Shown here one piece after another: positions 22,615 to 34,100 of a DNA stretch of 64,000 bases (positions within the stretch are counted from its first letter, which is position 1; the number at the start of each line of letters is the position of its first letter). The stretch spans positions 1 through 64,000 of the forward strand of contig JAHBMJ010003540.1 of assembly GCA_018398765.1 (NCBI GenBank), in the 5' to 3' direction. The DNA comes from Chromera velia. Lineage: Eukaryota; Sar; Chromeraceae. The notes beneath the pieces were generated by a model that ran no database searches, had not been told where the DNA came from, and was given only the letters and a program-made list of their open reading frames with translations. Position numbers and translations under genes: made by a program.

Positions 22615-23120
22615 TAATCAATGTCAATTTGAAACATAAGCTTCAAAGTTCTAAATATCATGGACGGTAGACCAAACACTATGAGGTAAGTATACTAGTA
22701 GTCAGACATAAAAGGCTTTTTAGCATTTATTACTGAAAAAAAAAGTTTAGGAAATAAGGTTTTGGGTTTACGATTTTAAATGTTTCATTGTTTTAACATT
22801 TTTTTTATTGATTTGATACTTCTTATTTCATCATCATCATACACCATCACCATCGGCCCATAATAGGCGTCTAGTGTTCGGTAAGTCACGACATGCAAGG
22901 CAGATTGTTAAAGATGGACCCTCACTCTGCAAGATAATGATCAGCATTCGAATTATTTTTTGATTTATTCATTGATTTATTGACGACTACATTTGTAAAA
23001 TAAAGGTTTGTATTAGTAAATCGATGTTCATATATTATATAGATCAAATCTAATCAAATCCTAAGAATTTGAACAATATAGAAGAATCTGTATAATTTTA
23101 TTTTTCTTGTCAGCTTAGCT
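22615..23120. other. AT-rich flank after the secreted-protein gene
   Basis: Strong AT richness begins right after the stop codon and ends near 23110, with no coding signal. Contains the third copy of the dispersed element. Confidence 0.5.
22830..22903 (-). repeat. Dispersed element, copy 3 (reverse orientation)
   Basis: Reverse complement reads GCCTTGCATGTCGTGACTTACC...GGGCCGATGGTGATGG...GATGATGATG, matching copies at 5875 and 17876. Confidence 0.6.
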
Positions 23121-23281
23121 GTGAATTCTATCTTTCTATTTGATATCTTTTCAGTGACGCTTTCCTCTACGAATCACTTGGATCTCCGTGTGCTCTGGGC
23201 AGAAGAGGCTCGGATGTCCCTACCTCAGCACCGGTTGAAACGACTCGACCCCTCACCCCTGATACTTCCTGTTATAAAAAT

Positions 23282-23625
23282 TGTCTCTCGCCTCCAGGAA
23301 CATTGGTGCCTCTACCAACACCAGCTGCAGAGTCCCTGCCACCCCCTTCCCCAGCTGCAAATCCAACGCGTGTGCGGACCTCCCGGGACCCCCCAAAGGC
23401 CCCCCCCACCCCTCCTGCTGCAAGGCCCTCCATTTCTCTGATGGTCAGGTGGGGACGCTCCCGTCTGCCTGCTGCCGAGGGACTTCCCACCGGAGAGGCT
23501 GTTGGAGACGGGTTGGAGTTCTGGAACGACGACTGCAGTTGGTTCGTCGTGTCCTCGTGTGGGTCTCTCTCCTCGTCATGGGCTGCGTGACGACTGTGAA
23601 CATCAACCTGCGGACAGCCATGTGA
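23282..23625 (+). CDS. Doubtful Cys-rich reading frame with C-terminal membrane segment
   Basis: The frame opens after a pyrimidine tract and cag acceptor (23298). It encodes a Cys/Pro-rich stretch (NTSCRVPATPFPSCKSNACA, later PSCCK and SACCRG), then a basic segment and the hydrophobic VLVWVSLLVMGC just before the stop. That is the shape of the last exon of a type I membrane protein. It could be an alternative last exon of the preceding secreted-protein gene or a separate small gene; no phase-compatible donor was found. A Pro/Thr-rich frame also runs through the same bases, so the frame choice is open. Confidence 0.3.
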
Positions 23626-23953
23626 GCGTACAGTCAGGCCACAAGGACAGAGCAAATAAAAGAAACGAAGAGGCGGTGAAGCAGGAAGCCAGTCTGCTTT
23701 CACCAGAGATAAAGCAGAACTGTGCAATGGAGAGAGACTGTAGGACGGTAGACCTCTCTCTCTGGGGCTGTGTATCCGTGCCAGATGGACAAGCGATTCT
23801 TTTGTTGTGCAGAGATTCTCGAGGACTGTCTGAATCATCAACGTGACCCTGTGCTTTAGTGGAAGCTGATGTCTTGAGGAGTGCACAGGACAATGGAGCG
23901 TTTACTGACCTTCAGCCAGGCCGCAAGCCGAGGAAAGAAAACGATCAAGACCG

Positions 23954-23956
<3 letters not shown>

Positions 23957-23990
<34 letters not shown>
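23957..23990. repeat. (CA)n microsatellite
   Basis: Seventeen CA units in non-coding DNA downstream of the minus-strand Cys-rich gene. Confidence 0.95.
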
Positions 23991-23992
<2 letters not shown>

Positions 23993-24182
23993 CATACACG
24001 CATGCACACATACACGCACGAACGTACATGCAAGAAGATTGATGGTTGGACAGATTGGGACGACGAAGAAAGGAGAAGCAGCCAAGAAAGACCAACGAGG
24101 AAGCGCAGCGAGAGACACAAATAATCACACTGTGTGTGTTCGATCCGACTAGACAACAATGGTCTTTCCCCCCCCCCCCCCC

Positions 24183-24471
24183 NNNNNNNNNNNNNNNNNN
24201 NNNNNNNNNNNNNNNNNNNNNNNNNNNNNNNNNNNNNNNNNNNNNNNNNNNNNNNNNNNNNNNNNNNNNNNNNNNNNNNNNNNNNNNNNNNNNNNNNNNN
24301 NNNNNNNNNNNNNNNNNNNNNNNNNNNNNNNNNNNNNNNNNNNNNNNNNNNNNNNNNNNNNNNNNNNNNNNNNNNNNNNNNNNNNNNNNNNNNNNNNNNN
24401 NNNNNNNNNNNNNNNNNNNNNNNNNNNNNNNNNNNNNNNNNNNNNNNNNNNNNNNNNNNNNNNNNNNNNNN
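24183..24471. other. Assembly gap of 289 N
   Basis: A run of N flanked by C homopolymers on both sides (14 and 7 C). Probably a region that was difficult to sequence; its true length is unknown. Confidence 0.98.
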
Positions 24472-24669
24472 CCCCCCCTCCTTCTCTTCTTTTGTTTGCT
24501 CGTTTGGTCGCTTCCCGAACGGGTGGGCCCTCGAATGTGAAAAGTTTTTCGTTCTGCCTATAAGGACTTCAATAGATCCTCTTTTTCTTTCTTCCAGCGC
24601 GGGAAAGAAATTGCCTTCAGTCTTTCTGTGCGTGCAAATACGATAACCTTCCAGTCGCTCATCTGATCT

Positions 24670-26155
24670 CTATCTCAACCCACCCAGCAGAAGAAGAATT
24701 CCAATCGACGTGTACAGGAGAATCACAATACCCAGAAAAAGAGGAGACCGACGATCTGCATGGGAAATACGAGTAGTACAGACAAAGAGGTAACGCAAAA
24801 GCCGAGCAACAGGAGTGAACGCTCTGGATCCACCTTTTTCGGAGGAAAACGTGCGCAGGAGGGGGAAGAAATTTATGTCATTACCAACCCAGACCGATGA
24901 TGCACTAAGCGTTCTTCTTCACTCCAAGAGAACCTGTCTGACTCGACAACAAAGATTCCTTCCATGTCTCCGAATCTTCGGATGGAAAAGGAATCCGACA
25001 CACAACGAAAGGCACTCACCGTTACAGACCGTCACGATTTCAGCATCCTGCAAAAAAATGAACATGTAGTACAGAAAATCACACGGGGATATACGCCAGC
25101 ACAATCAGAGACAAATGATGCCGACAATGGATGCGTCATTGCGTCTTTACGTGGACGACTGAGTAGACAGACATGAAGAAGGGGTGCGTGACAGAAAACC
25201 ACACTGGATGGAGACTCACAAACACACCAACAGAACAAACGTGTCGACTGAAGTACAGGCGGCTGCTGATAATGCACCAGAATACAAGATGAATTCGCGA
25301 CGAGTGGATGGGAGGCGCGCGCTTCGGAAATCTTGAGAAAGTGGGGAAAGAAAAGAAGGAAATGTGGAAGGAAGGAATGAAGCAAAATAGGAAGAAGGGG
25401 AGTAAGACAAAAATAAAAAACACCAGAAAGCAAGATCCTTGGAACAAAAGATCCGCTCTCTGACCTCAGGACATTCATGAGGGAAGCTTCGTTGACATCT
25501 GCACTCACAGGCAAGGAGGAGAAAAATTCAAAAAGATTTGGGACAGACGGATCAAATTACAGCAAAACACCCCCCAAATCTGCTGTTTTCTTTCGTCTTT
25601 CTCGTGTTTCTTCTGAAGTTTCTTGAAGAGAGGAAAGATGGAGAGAGATTTGAAACCATAGGATACCAGTAGACACACACGACGGGCGCCTTTTGCATAT
25701 TTGGGACGAATTGTCGAGGACCCAAACTCACATTTGAGGCGTACACGCGACTGAGCACCCATGAGCTTGCGGTACCAGCAGCTGCAGATAGTTTTTGGGA
25801 GAACAGAGGGGGAATGACGAGGTTTTCAAAACAGCCACATCGACATTCTCATACAGCAAGTGCCGTTCCAAAGGGATCATCGCTCTCATGAGGTTGAGGG
25901 GAGAAGCAAGAATGAAGTCCATCGATGAGTGAAGGGAGTGGAATACAAAAAAAGAAGAACAGATGGAGACGGACTAGAAGATGGGCACAGAGACAGAAGC
26001 AGACTGTTGGACAGAGACGGTGCTGACAGTCAGGCCTGCGGACTCTCCGTTACACGTGCATCGACAGAAGTTGCCTCGGTCCTGCATTGAGTCATACGTG
26101 CGATTGAACGTGCAGATGTGACCGGTTAAGTGGCCAACATGGGTACATGGCCTCT

Positions 26156-26197
<42 letters not shown>

Positions 26198-26432
26198 GCA
26201 CTGATGTGCGGAGAGATTGAACCGCAACGCACATGCGCACAGGCGCACAGACATGGAATACGTGTGGCGAAAACGGCAGAGAGAAAGTCAGGGATGCAGG
26301 CCAGGAGTCAATGGCGGCTCGCAGCTTCCTCTTCCTTGCCAGGTCAAACACACCAGATAGAAAAAGAAGACTTACTGAACAAGCTTTATTGAAGGCAAGA
26401 GCAACCCAGAGCAAGAGGAGGCGTTCAATCAT
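24670..26432 (-). CDS. Small Cys-rich type I membrane protein, 7-8 short exons
   Basis: Not recognised. Exons on the minus strand, 5' to 3': 26432-26376, 26153-26028, 25781-25732, 25498-25465, 25265-25220, 25047-25020, 24755-24670. The start gives a clear signal peptide (MIERLLLLWVALAFNKACS). The ectodomain has about ten cysteines, an NRT glycosylation site and C-x-C words (NFCRCTCN, FCWCV). The last exon ends with one membrane segment (FLGIVILLYTSIGILLLLGG) and a one-residue tail. Donors are near consensus (gtaagt, gtcagc, gtgagt, gtcaga, gtgagt, gtgagt). Phases agree at every junction except between 25220 and 25047. There an 8-base micro-exon at about 25160 would restore phase, or the donor differs. 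With it the protein is about 144 residues. A (CT)n tract forms the pyrimidine tract before exon 2. Confidence 0.6.
26157..26191. repeat. (GA)n microsatellite used as polypyrimidine tract on the minus strand
   Basis: About 16 GA units on the plus strand. Read on the minus strand it is (CT)n ending tttgag, directly before exon 2 of the small Cys-rich gene. Confidence 0.9.
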
Positions 26433-28352
26433 GGCTTTTCAGATGAAGCCCCGCTTCGGGCAAAACAGAGAAACACAAAGAGCCACCGATTCTGACAGAA
26501 AATGACTCTCTGAGACTCCAACTCTTCGTGCAGACCTTGAATTTCTCGGAGCCGCTGAGATGTGTGTGCACAACTTACTCGGTACGTGCATTCATATATA
26601 TATATATATACAAAGTCATGCTCCTGCATACAAGCATCAAATCGTTGCCAGGGGGTGTAAAGCACTGAGAGGACGTTGCGACCAAGGCAAACTATATTAA
26701 TATACCGCTCAGTGATTCATGCTGCATGCATGTGCGATTCATCTGTGTTGCAATCTGTTGCATCCAACAGTTTGATGAGTCAACAACATGCAGTTGAGCA
26801 ACGCGGCCCGTGAAACAATCAGTTGCGCAACACCTGCATGCAAGCCACCATGCAGCGCTACGAGAAGTTCGGGCTGGCCGAGAACTGCATGTTGCTTCCC
26901 GTTGCTCGAGCTCTGGAAGTTCTTTAGTGTCTCTCTGGTCCTTTGTCGGGCCAGTATGCATCTTGCCTAGGCATAGGTCCTGTCCGTCTGTTATGGCTAA
27001 TCTGTTGCAAGCGCAAGCCCCTCGAACTAGGCCACCGCGCCTAGCTTATACTACTCCACGGTGGACAAAAATTAATACCTTTCATTCTCCGTATGTTCGC
27101 GTGGTCAACTCTGCCTATCTATGGATAAGCGTTGTGGTCTTCCTTTTCATTTCCCCAACTTTTTCTTCAATGGGTTCCTCAGCCCATTAAAAAAATTTGT
27201 TTCTCCTCAACATTTCTTTATTAAATCTTTTCTTTACATCCATAAATTCTTTTGCATGCTTAGCGGCTTTTAGCTCCTTTGTCATATTTCTTCAATCTGA
27301 TGTTGTTCGAGCTAGGTGTTGCTTTCTGTTGCTTCAATTAATTCAACATGTTGCATGGAAAATGCATGGTAGCGATACAAATCGAGTGTATGAATATACG
27401 CATTTGTACGTAAACATGTGTATATATATGCTATACTTCTGTACGTATATATATGTACGTATAAATACGTACATGCATGGACTATATATTATACGGGATA
27501 CACCCAACCAGTTGGGTGAGTACCTCGGGGGGCTATTTAGGGGTCCGCTAATTGATGCACACCATCGGGGGCTTGGGCATGTCTAAGTTGTGTGCTGCCA
27601 TGGGGCGGGGGCCACGGCAGCGAAGTATGCTTTTCGGGACCGCGCACGCGTCGTATGCATGTGCAACTCCGTGCGAGTTACTTGAGGGGCACGCATGTGC
27701 AAAGTAATTAAGGCGGCATGTGCGATCGCGGCTCCGTGCGAGTTGCTTGAGGGGCACATCTTGGAACTCGGGCGGCACCGACCGTGACGGAGATCCCCCC
27801 CCCCCAAAATGAAAAAATGCTTTATGCGAGTGCGTCCGATCTCAGGGCCTCTCGGCTGATCTCAGCAGAGCTGAGCTGCCCCCCGAGGCGATATTAATAA
27901 TTGATTATATACTCCCAACGTACATACGCATACGTTCATGCTCATCGACATGCATCGAACTCATGCATGGCACAGACAAAGAGTACAAGAGTCATATATA
28001 GATGTCGTAGTGCAAGAGTTCGCTTGTCTCGACCTGGGGAAAGCAAAATCTCTGAGTGCGGTAAACGCCTTTCAAAGGAAATCTTCGTTTCAATAACACA
28101 AGAAAACTTGCCTGGTTCAGTCAATCAATTGCTGTGTGACGAAGCGGCATGGCCCCGTGAGAAATATAGCCGGCAAGAAGTAGAAGTTGACTCAGCTCGA
28201 CCTCAATCAACCGGTTCGCCAAATCGGAAAGTCTGAGAACGACAAAGTAAGACGCGAAAGATCGCAACACAGCTTGGCTGTCCTGGAGAGACGCTCCCAG
28301 GGCATCCTTTCAGATTGCCCTCTTCTGTCAGATACGGAGGGCAGGTGCAACC
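26433..28352. other. Repeat-rich intergenic region
   Basis: Contains (TA)n at about 26597, a block rich in GCAAC/GTTGC and TGCATGC (26710-26860, 27300-27480), the motif ACACCCAACCAGTT near 27500 (also near 8385 beside the foldback repeat), and a degenerate 65-bp direct repeat at 27655-27785. No splice-consistent gene was found. The last 400 bases are presumably the promoter of the giant gene. The divergent arrangement with the small Cys-rich gene means promoters of both may lie here. Confidence 0.45.
27655..27785. repeat. Two-copy 65-bp direct repeat
   Basis: CTCCGTGCGAGTT(A/G)CTTGAGGGGCAC occurs at 27667 and again 65 bases later at 27732, with further shared GCATGTGC before each. GC-rich, non-coding. 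Confidence 0.7.
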
Positions 28353-31135
28353 ATGGAGAGGTTCGCTCCTGAGGAGGAGCAAAAAGCAGTTGGGAAGACT
28401 GCGGTTGTGTACAGAGAGGGAAAGGTTGAGGACGATCGCGACCGTGTGATCCACAAGGTGGCTTTCTTTGATGCCGACCTGTGTGTTCCCCCTCGACCTC
28501 AAACTGCAAGACTCCAGAAAGTGCAAAATGCGCTTTCTGGGGCCGCTGGCAGGGATTCCCACTTTAGACTTCAGGACCTGTACAAAGAGAGTATGGGGAA
28601 TGACTTTGGACCGACCGAAGTCGGCGAGAAAAGGGGGATACAGATTGCGAGGCCTTCTCAATGGCCTTCTCAATGGGACCTCAGATTTGCTCAGATGGCG
28701 AGAGCAGGTGTAACCTTTCGCAGCACCCAAAAGCCCATCTTTCTTCCCTCCGGAGTGTCATCACCCCGGACAAAATCCTGTTCACCGTCCCCATCGCCAA
28801 CACGGTCCCCTTCCCCTCGGGTGTCCTCCCCCGGTGCGACCCGTCGAAGCACCGCCCGACAAAAGGCAGAGGAGATCGTGGACCGATTTTGGGGTTCCAA
28901 GGCACGATCTTCGTTGCGGGAGCTCAAGTCCCGTTTCTTTCGTACAGACAATCAGTGGAAGTCGTCTCAAAGCATACAGTCGCAAAGGCGTCACAGTAAT
29001 GTACAGTATCCGCAACAGCGAGGACACCCTGGAGTGAGAAATGGACGAAAGAGATCCACATGGACGGACGCTTTCGTCAAACCCCCTCCAGGGACAGATG
29101 CCGTCTCTTCGGCTTCGCCTTCAGCAGGTCTGGGCAATCAGGCCCTAGGGGCCCCGACGTGGGGGCCGAAGAAGGAGAATGGACTTTCCAACTGTCTTGC
29201 CCCGTCTGGCGCGGCATCTGCCACAGCGGGTATTTCAAAAGAGACCGAGGGGGAAAAGGAGACAGTACAGAGTGCTGAGGCCCAACTTGACGAGATTATT
29301 GCTGCAGCACTGAAGGAAAAGGAAAAGGGGAACGAAAAGGGAATGAGATCCCAAAGAAGACAGAGGAGAAAGGCCCGCCGAAGGGGAGAGAGGGAACGAC
29401 TTGCACGGAGTGTGTCACTCCAAGCGGAGCTCTTTCCACAGGGATGCCTCTCTGATCAAATTCAACTGCATTCCCTTCCAGGTCTGCTGCTTTCCCCTCT
29501 GCTTTCTCGTCGTCTTTCTCGCTTTCTGTGGCCGATTTCAGTCCCGTGCCTCTATTTTGCTTGCTTAAATTCACCTCTTTTCCTTCTGCATTCTTCTGAT
29601 CCTCTGATGAAGTGTGCGATCTACTTGTGTTGAATTACCTCAACACTCTAGTTTCTTTGTGCCTAGTAGCGCGATCCTACACAGAGTCTTATGGCAGTCA
29701 GATGCAAAATAGGGAATGACGCAAATCGTCTCCCTGCTTCGTTGAGCTCTCCGTTAGTTCTTGAATTCCAGAGGCTGGCTGCTTTAATATTGTACATTTT
29801 TCTTTTCTTTTTTTTTCTTTCCTGATTTCAGACGTGGAGTCTTCGGTCTTCGGCCGCTCCTATTCTGAGCTGCTGGCGCTGTCAAACCCTGAAATTTCCG
29901 AAAAATTTTCTCCTAGGGCCATTGCCACAAAAATCAGGAAATTGCAGAAAGAAACGGAAATTCTCCTGCACCAAGCTGAGATCGCGGCGGCACGAAATAG
30001 AGAAACTCGTTCGCGAAACGGTGCAAGCAAGAGACGCATGGAGCAGATTGTGGAGGTGTTGCGTCTCTTGGATTCTCAGACGCGAATGTTGGCAGAGAGG
30101 ACCGCAGCTGCCGCAGGAAGGAGAGACAGTGGTGCGGTTGGAGGGAGAAGGAGCCCCGGCAAGAAGGGGAGCCCTTTTTCCCGAACTTTTAGAGGGAGCA
30201 TCAGCGGAGGTTCGAGAAGGAGAAGCATGGCAAAGGGGACGAGCAGATTTGCGGAAATGCTAGAGAAGGCGAACATCATTGAAGGACGCATGGGAGGGAT
30301 GCACGCGGCGTTGCTGTACTTTGACGCCCTCAAACAGCAGACAGATGCAGTCAAGGGAATCACCAACAGGCAAGTGCACCCGAAGGAAAAGTAACTTTGT
30401 TGAGCGCCGATTGATTTTGTTTTCTTTTTTACCAACAGCAGATATTCTCCATGCTTGCTGAAGCCTTTCAAAGCTTCACCTCCCTCACTTCACTCTTTTC
30501 TCCTTTCCACGATGTCCGACGCATGCATCCAGCCGAACAAAAAAACAGGCGCCTCTGGGAGCACCTATAGGACAACTCGCTGCTTCCCTTCCCCTCTACG
30601 ATGAGAAACCAGTGAATGTGTATGTACACGCAGGTTCGTTGTCGACGGCCGCGCTCTGGATTGTTCGGACGACAGCGGAGTCTCGGGGGACGACGCACAG
30701 TGTGCAGAAATCGTGCGGCACCCTGCGAGCTTCCTTCTCTCCTCCAGGAGACCAACGGGGTCTCCAGAGGGAAAGGGAGAGAAAGAGCATGACGAGCTTC
30801 CGACACTTGAAGAATTGGTAAGCTTTCAGTGAATTACTTATTGAATCGTCACCTGGTGGTCTTCTTTTGTTCGTCCTTTCTTTTTTCTGAATGAAAATCT
30901 TTTCATTCCTTCGTCTTTGCTTGTCCGAGCAAACACACAGTGATGCAACCGCTCTGTTTCGTCTGTTCGCTCATCTTCCCCCCTTTTTGTCAGCTTTGCC
31001 CCGATGAAGACCTCCAAATTATGGAACTCCTCTAATCGACACGCTCCTGTTTGATGATGACAATCTCTCCCTCTCTTCCTTTGCTTGATCAATCGCTCCC
31101 GTGGATTTCAGTGTGTGCGTGTGTGCGTGTGTGCG

Positions 31136-31167
<32 letters not shown>

Positions 31168-34100
31168 CGTATGCATTTTTTGTGTGATCAGGTGGAGTTT
31201 CTCGACATCTGTGAGGCGAGATGGCTTCGAAAGAGGGACCCCCACCCCACAGAGCTACCTCCGCCGCCTGATCCCGCCACCCTGCCCCCCAGTATCTCTA
31301 CAGTTGCCAGCCGAAGTTTTGCGGCGAGCAAGAGCGCGTTCCTTTCTGGGAGTAAGGGTGATGATGGGGAGCGGGACAGAATCGAGGCTTGTGCGGACAA
31401 ATTGGCTCTCTCAATGCGGGCCCGGAAATGTCAGACGATTCTTTCGAACCTCAGAAGCGGTTTCTTTGGGGAACTTTCGGTTGACGAGTCTGTTTTTCTG
31501 GCGGATGTCTTGGAGGAATATGAAACCCGCAGAGAGCGAAAGATCAGGGCAAAGGGTCAGTTGCCCTTTCGATGGGGGATTGACCGCAAGATTGATCCCC
31601 GATGCGACCCAAAGTGGATGAAGGCTGCGAGGGGAGACGCTTCAGACGAGGAAGAGGACAGTGAACAAGCAGAGACAGACGTTGACAGCGTCAATGTGAG
31701 TGCTCGATCAGCCAAACCGAATGAAAAAGAAAAAGAGAAGGACTTCAATCTGACCACAGGCCAGTCTGTCTCATTTGAGAGTGGGACATTGAGACCTCCC
31801 AACCCTGCCTCTGTCGCCTCTCACTCTGGTCAGATGATGAAGGCCCCGAAGAGCCCGGAAGATTCAGGGAAGCTGTCAGAGAGGGGGCAAACTCTTGGCG
31901 TACCAAAAAGAGAAGTCAGCATTTCCACACCACCCAAGACACCATCTGCTGAAGAAAGCAATGACCAAAGGTCCAATGACGCAGAATCTCGACCTGAGTC
32001 TGCAAACGCCCTGATTCTCACAGGGGAGGCATCAAGGGAAGTATCTGCTTCAACAGAAAAAGACGACAAACCCCCTTCCGATCCCGTACCCGATTCAGAA
32101 GAACAACGGGGGGGTGAAAATCTTCCTCCTGATGAAACAGAAGAAGCCTTTCTAGACCCTTCGGTATCCCGTCTGAAGAAGAGCGTTCTTTTTGACCACC
32201 CTCCATCCAGGCCTTCCTCAGCTTCTTCCAACCAAGAAGAGGGACCCAAGGATCCGCTCCCAGAAGAAACGCCGTCTGCTGAGCCCCCATGCAACGAGAA
32301 AGGAAACGCTGGGGGGCAAGGAAGTCCGGGTCCCACTCGTCTCAGGCGATCGCTCACGTGGTCGGCAGGTGACAGAGCATCCAAGCCGGTCAGTTCGTTC
32401 ATGGACGATGTTTCACTCAGTCACAAAGTCCATCGATCATGTAAGCAAGCCAAACGAGAGAAGATGCAATGCGACGACCATCAGATGTAGAGCATTGCAC
32501 ATGCACATAAGTCAGTGAAAAAATGTGTCTGCGAATTTTCTCATTATTTTTCTGGTACATGAGAGGTATTTAAAGCGAACGGGGTGGTTCTGGACAGTTG
32601 TGTCTCTGGGACCCAAGTATAAGGTGATTTAGCACGCCAATCTGCCACTTGTACGAAGAAGAGAGAAGGACAGAAACGACACTGAAGTAAGAAAGCCCCC
32701 AGAAACCCTCTCTTCCGTATTCTTGCCAGCAATGGTTGTTGTTTTTGATAAACCATACTCGATGCCGTTCACTTCGTGTGTGTTGCTCTGATCCTTGTGG
32801 GCATGCCGGAATTCTCTGTGCATGCAGACATCTGAAGCCGAAGAGTCGCAGTCAGGCAAGGAGCAGCAAGCTCTGCCTGTGTCAAGAAAGCGGCGAGCAA
32901 GCTGCGTCACCCGGACGGGGGCGTCTGTACAACCTGAACCTGGGGGGCCCGCGGCTCCGGCCCCATTTCGGCGAATGGAACCGGAACTTCCAGGCGGCAG
33001 TCCTGCGACAATCAGACAGCGACGCAAGGCGCAGAGAGGCGTCACTGCAGATTTTTCGAGTCCTGCGGTTCGAAAGACAAAGAAGGAGAAGGTGGAGATG
33101 GAAGAGGCAATTTTGGACATCCTTGAAACTCCCCTCGACCCTCTTGGAGGCAACGAGGACGTGAAGGTTCGTCAGCAATCTCGGGACCGCGCGCATCTAG
33201 GTTTTGTGTGTGCACACACACAAAACAAAAAGCATGATGTACAATATAGAAGCTTAATGACTTTGGCTTCAGATGAACCTTCTCGATCGTTTTGGCTTGC
33301 CCTCAAAAATTTGATTTTACAATCAAATGGAGTGCTTATCTCTCCATATCCCCTGTCTCTGTGCAGCGGAAGATCGACGACCTTGCTGAGAGCCGTGTCG
33401 CTGCCATTGAACGGAAGGTCTGTGTTTCTTCTTTCTATGATGGCTTCTGTTGATATCACTCTGTTGCTTTACACACCCCATGAGAAGACAGATTGAGGAC
33501 AGCCAGACTGATCAAATACACCTCTCCGCACGTGACAAAATCTTTGCATGAGCATAACAACATCCGACATCCATCTCTTCATCGGAGCGAAACACAAGTC
33601 TTTGCATCTGCTACTTGCTCCAGAGCTTTTCACTCCTTTTGGATTGATACATTGTGTTTCTGTTCCCGTGAACGTTGCGCGCAGGTGGAGCGTCTTCATG
33701 AGCTGAAGGGATTGCCTCTAAACGCGGTCGCCCGGCAAATGACACTTTGGTGCGTCCGTGGCCGACTCACTTCTACTAGAAGTTTTCGTCTCCTCGGTTC
33801 TTGGGTGCAGCACGGCCACCATCCTTTCGAATTGTAACACACGGAAGGAGTCTGAGTGTTACTTAGAGCGTGAACGATCAGTTTGTCATTTTTTGCTGTT
33901 TCGCGTCGTCCAAGACCTTGCCTGCGGATGATTTCCTCTCTACATGATCTTGCTTTGTTGCAGGAAAATTCTGGAGGAAGACCAGGCAGACGAGGGGGAG
34001 GACCTGGCGGTTGCCCTGTTGAACGCCGCGTTTGGTGCAGAGGAGCAGAACGTCGACGTCTGCGTGTGAGTTTTTTCAATGGATGGAGAAATTGTATGAA

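Noticed and set aside
24046-24646. Open frames spanning the run of N
   Set aside because: They exist only because N is read as open; the gap hides the true sequence.
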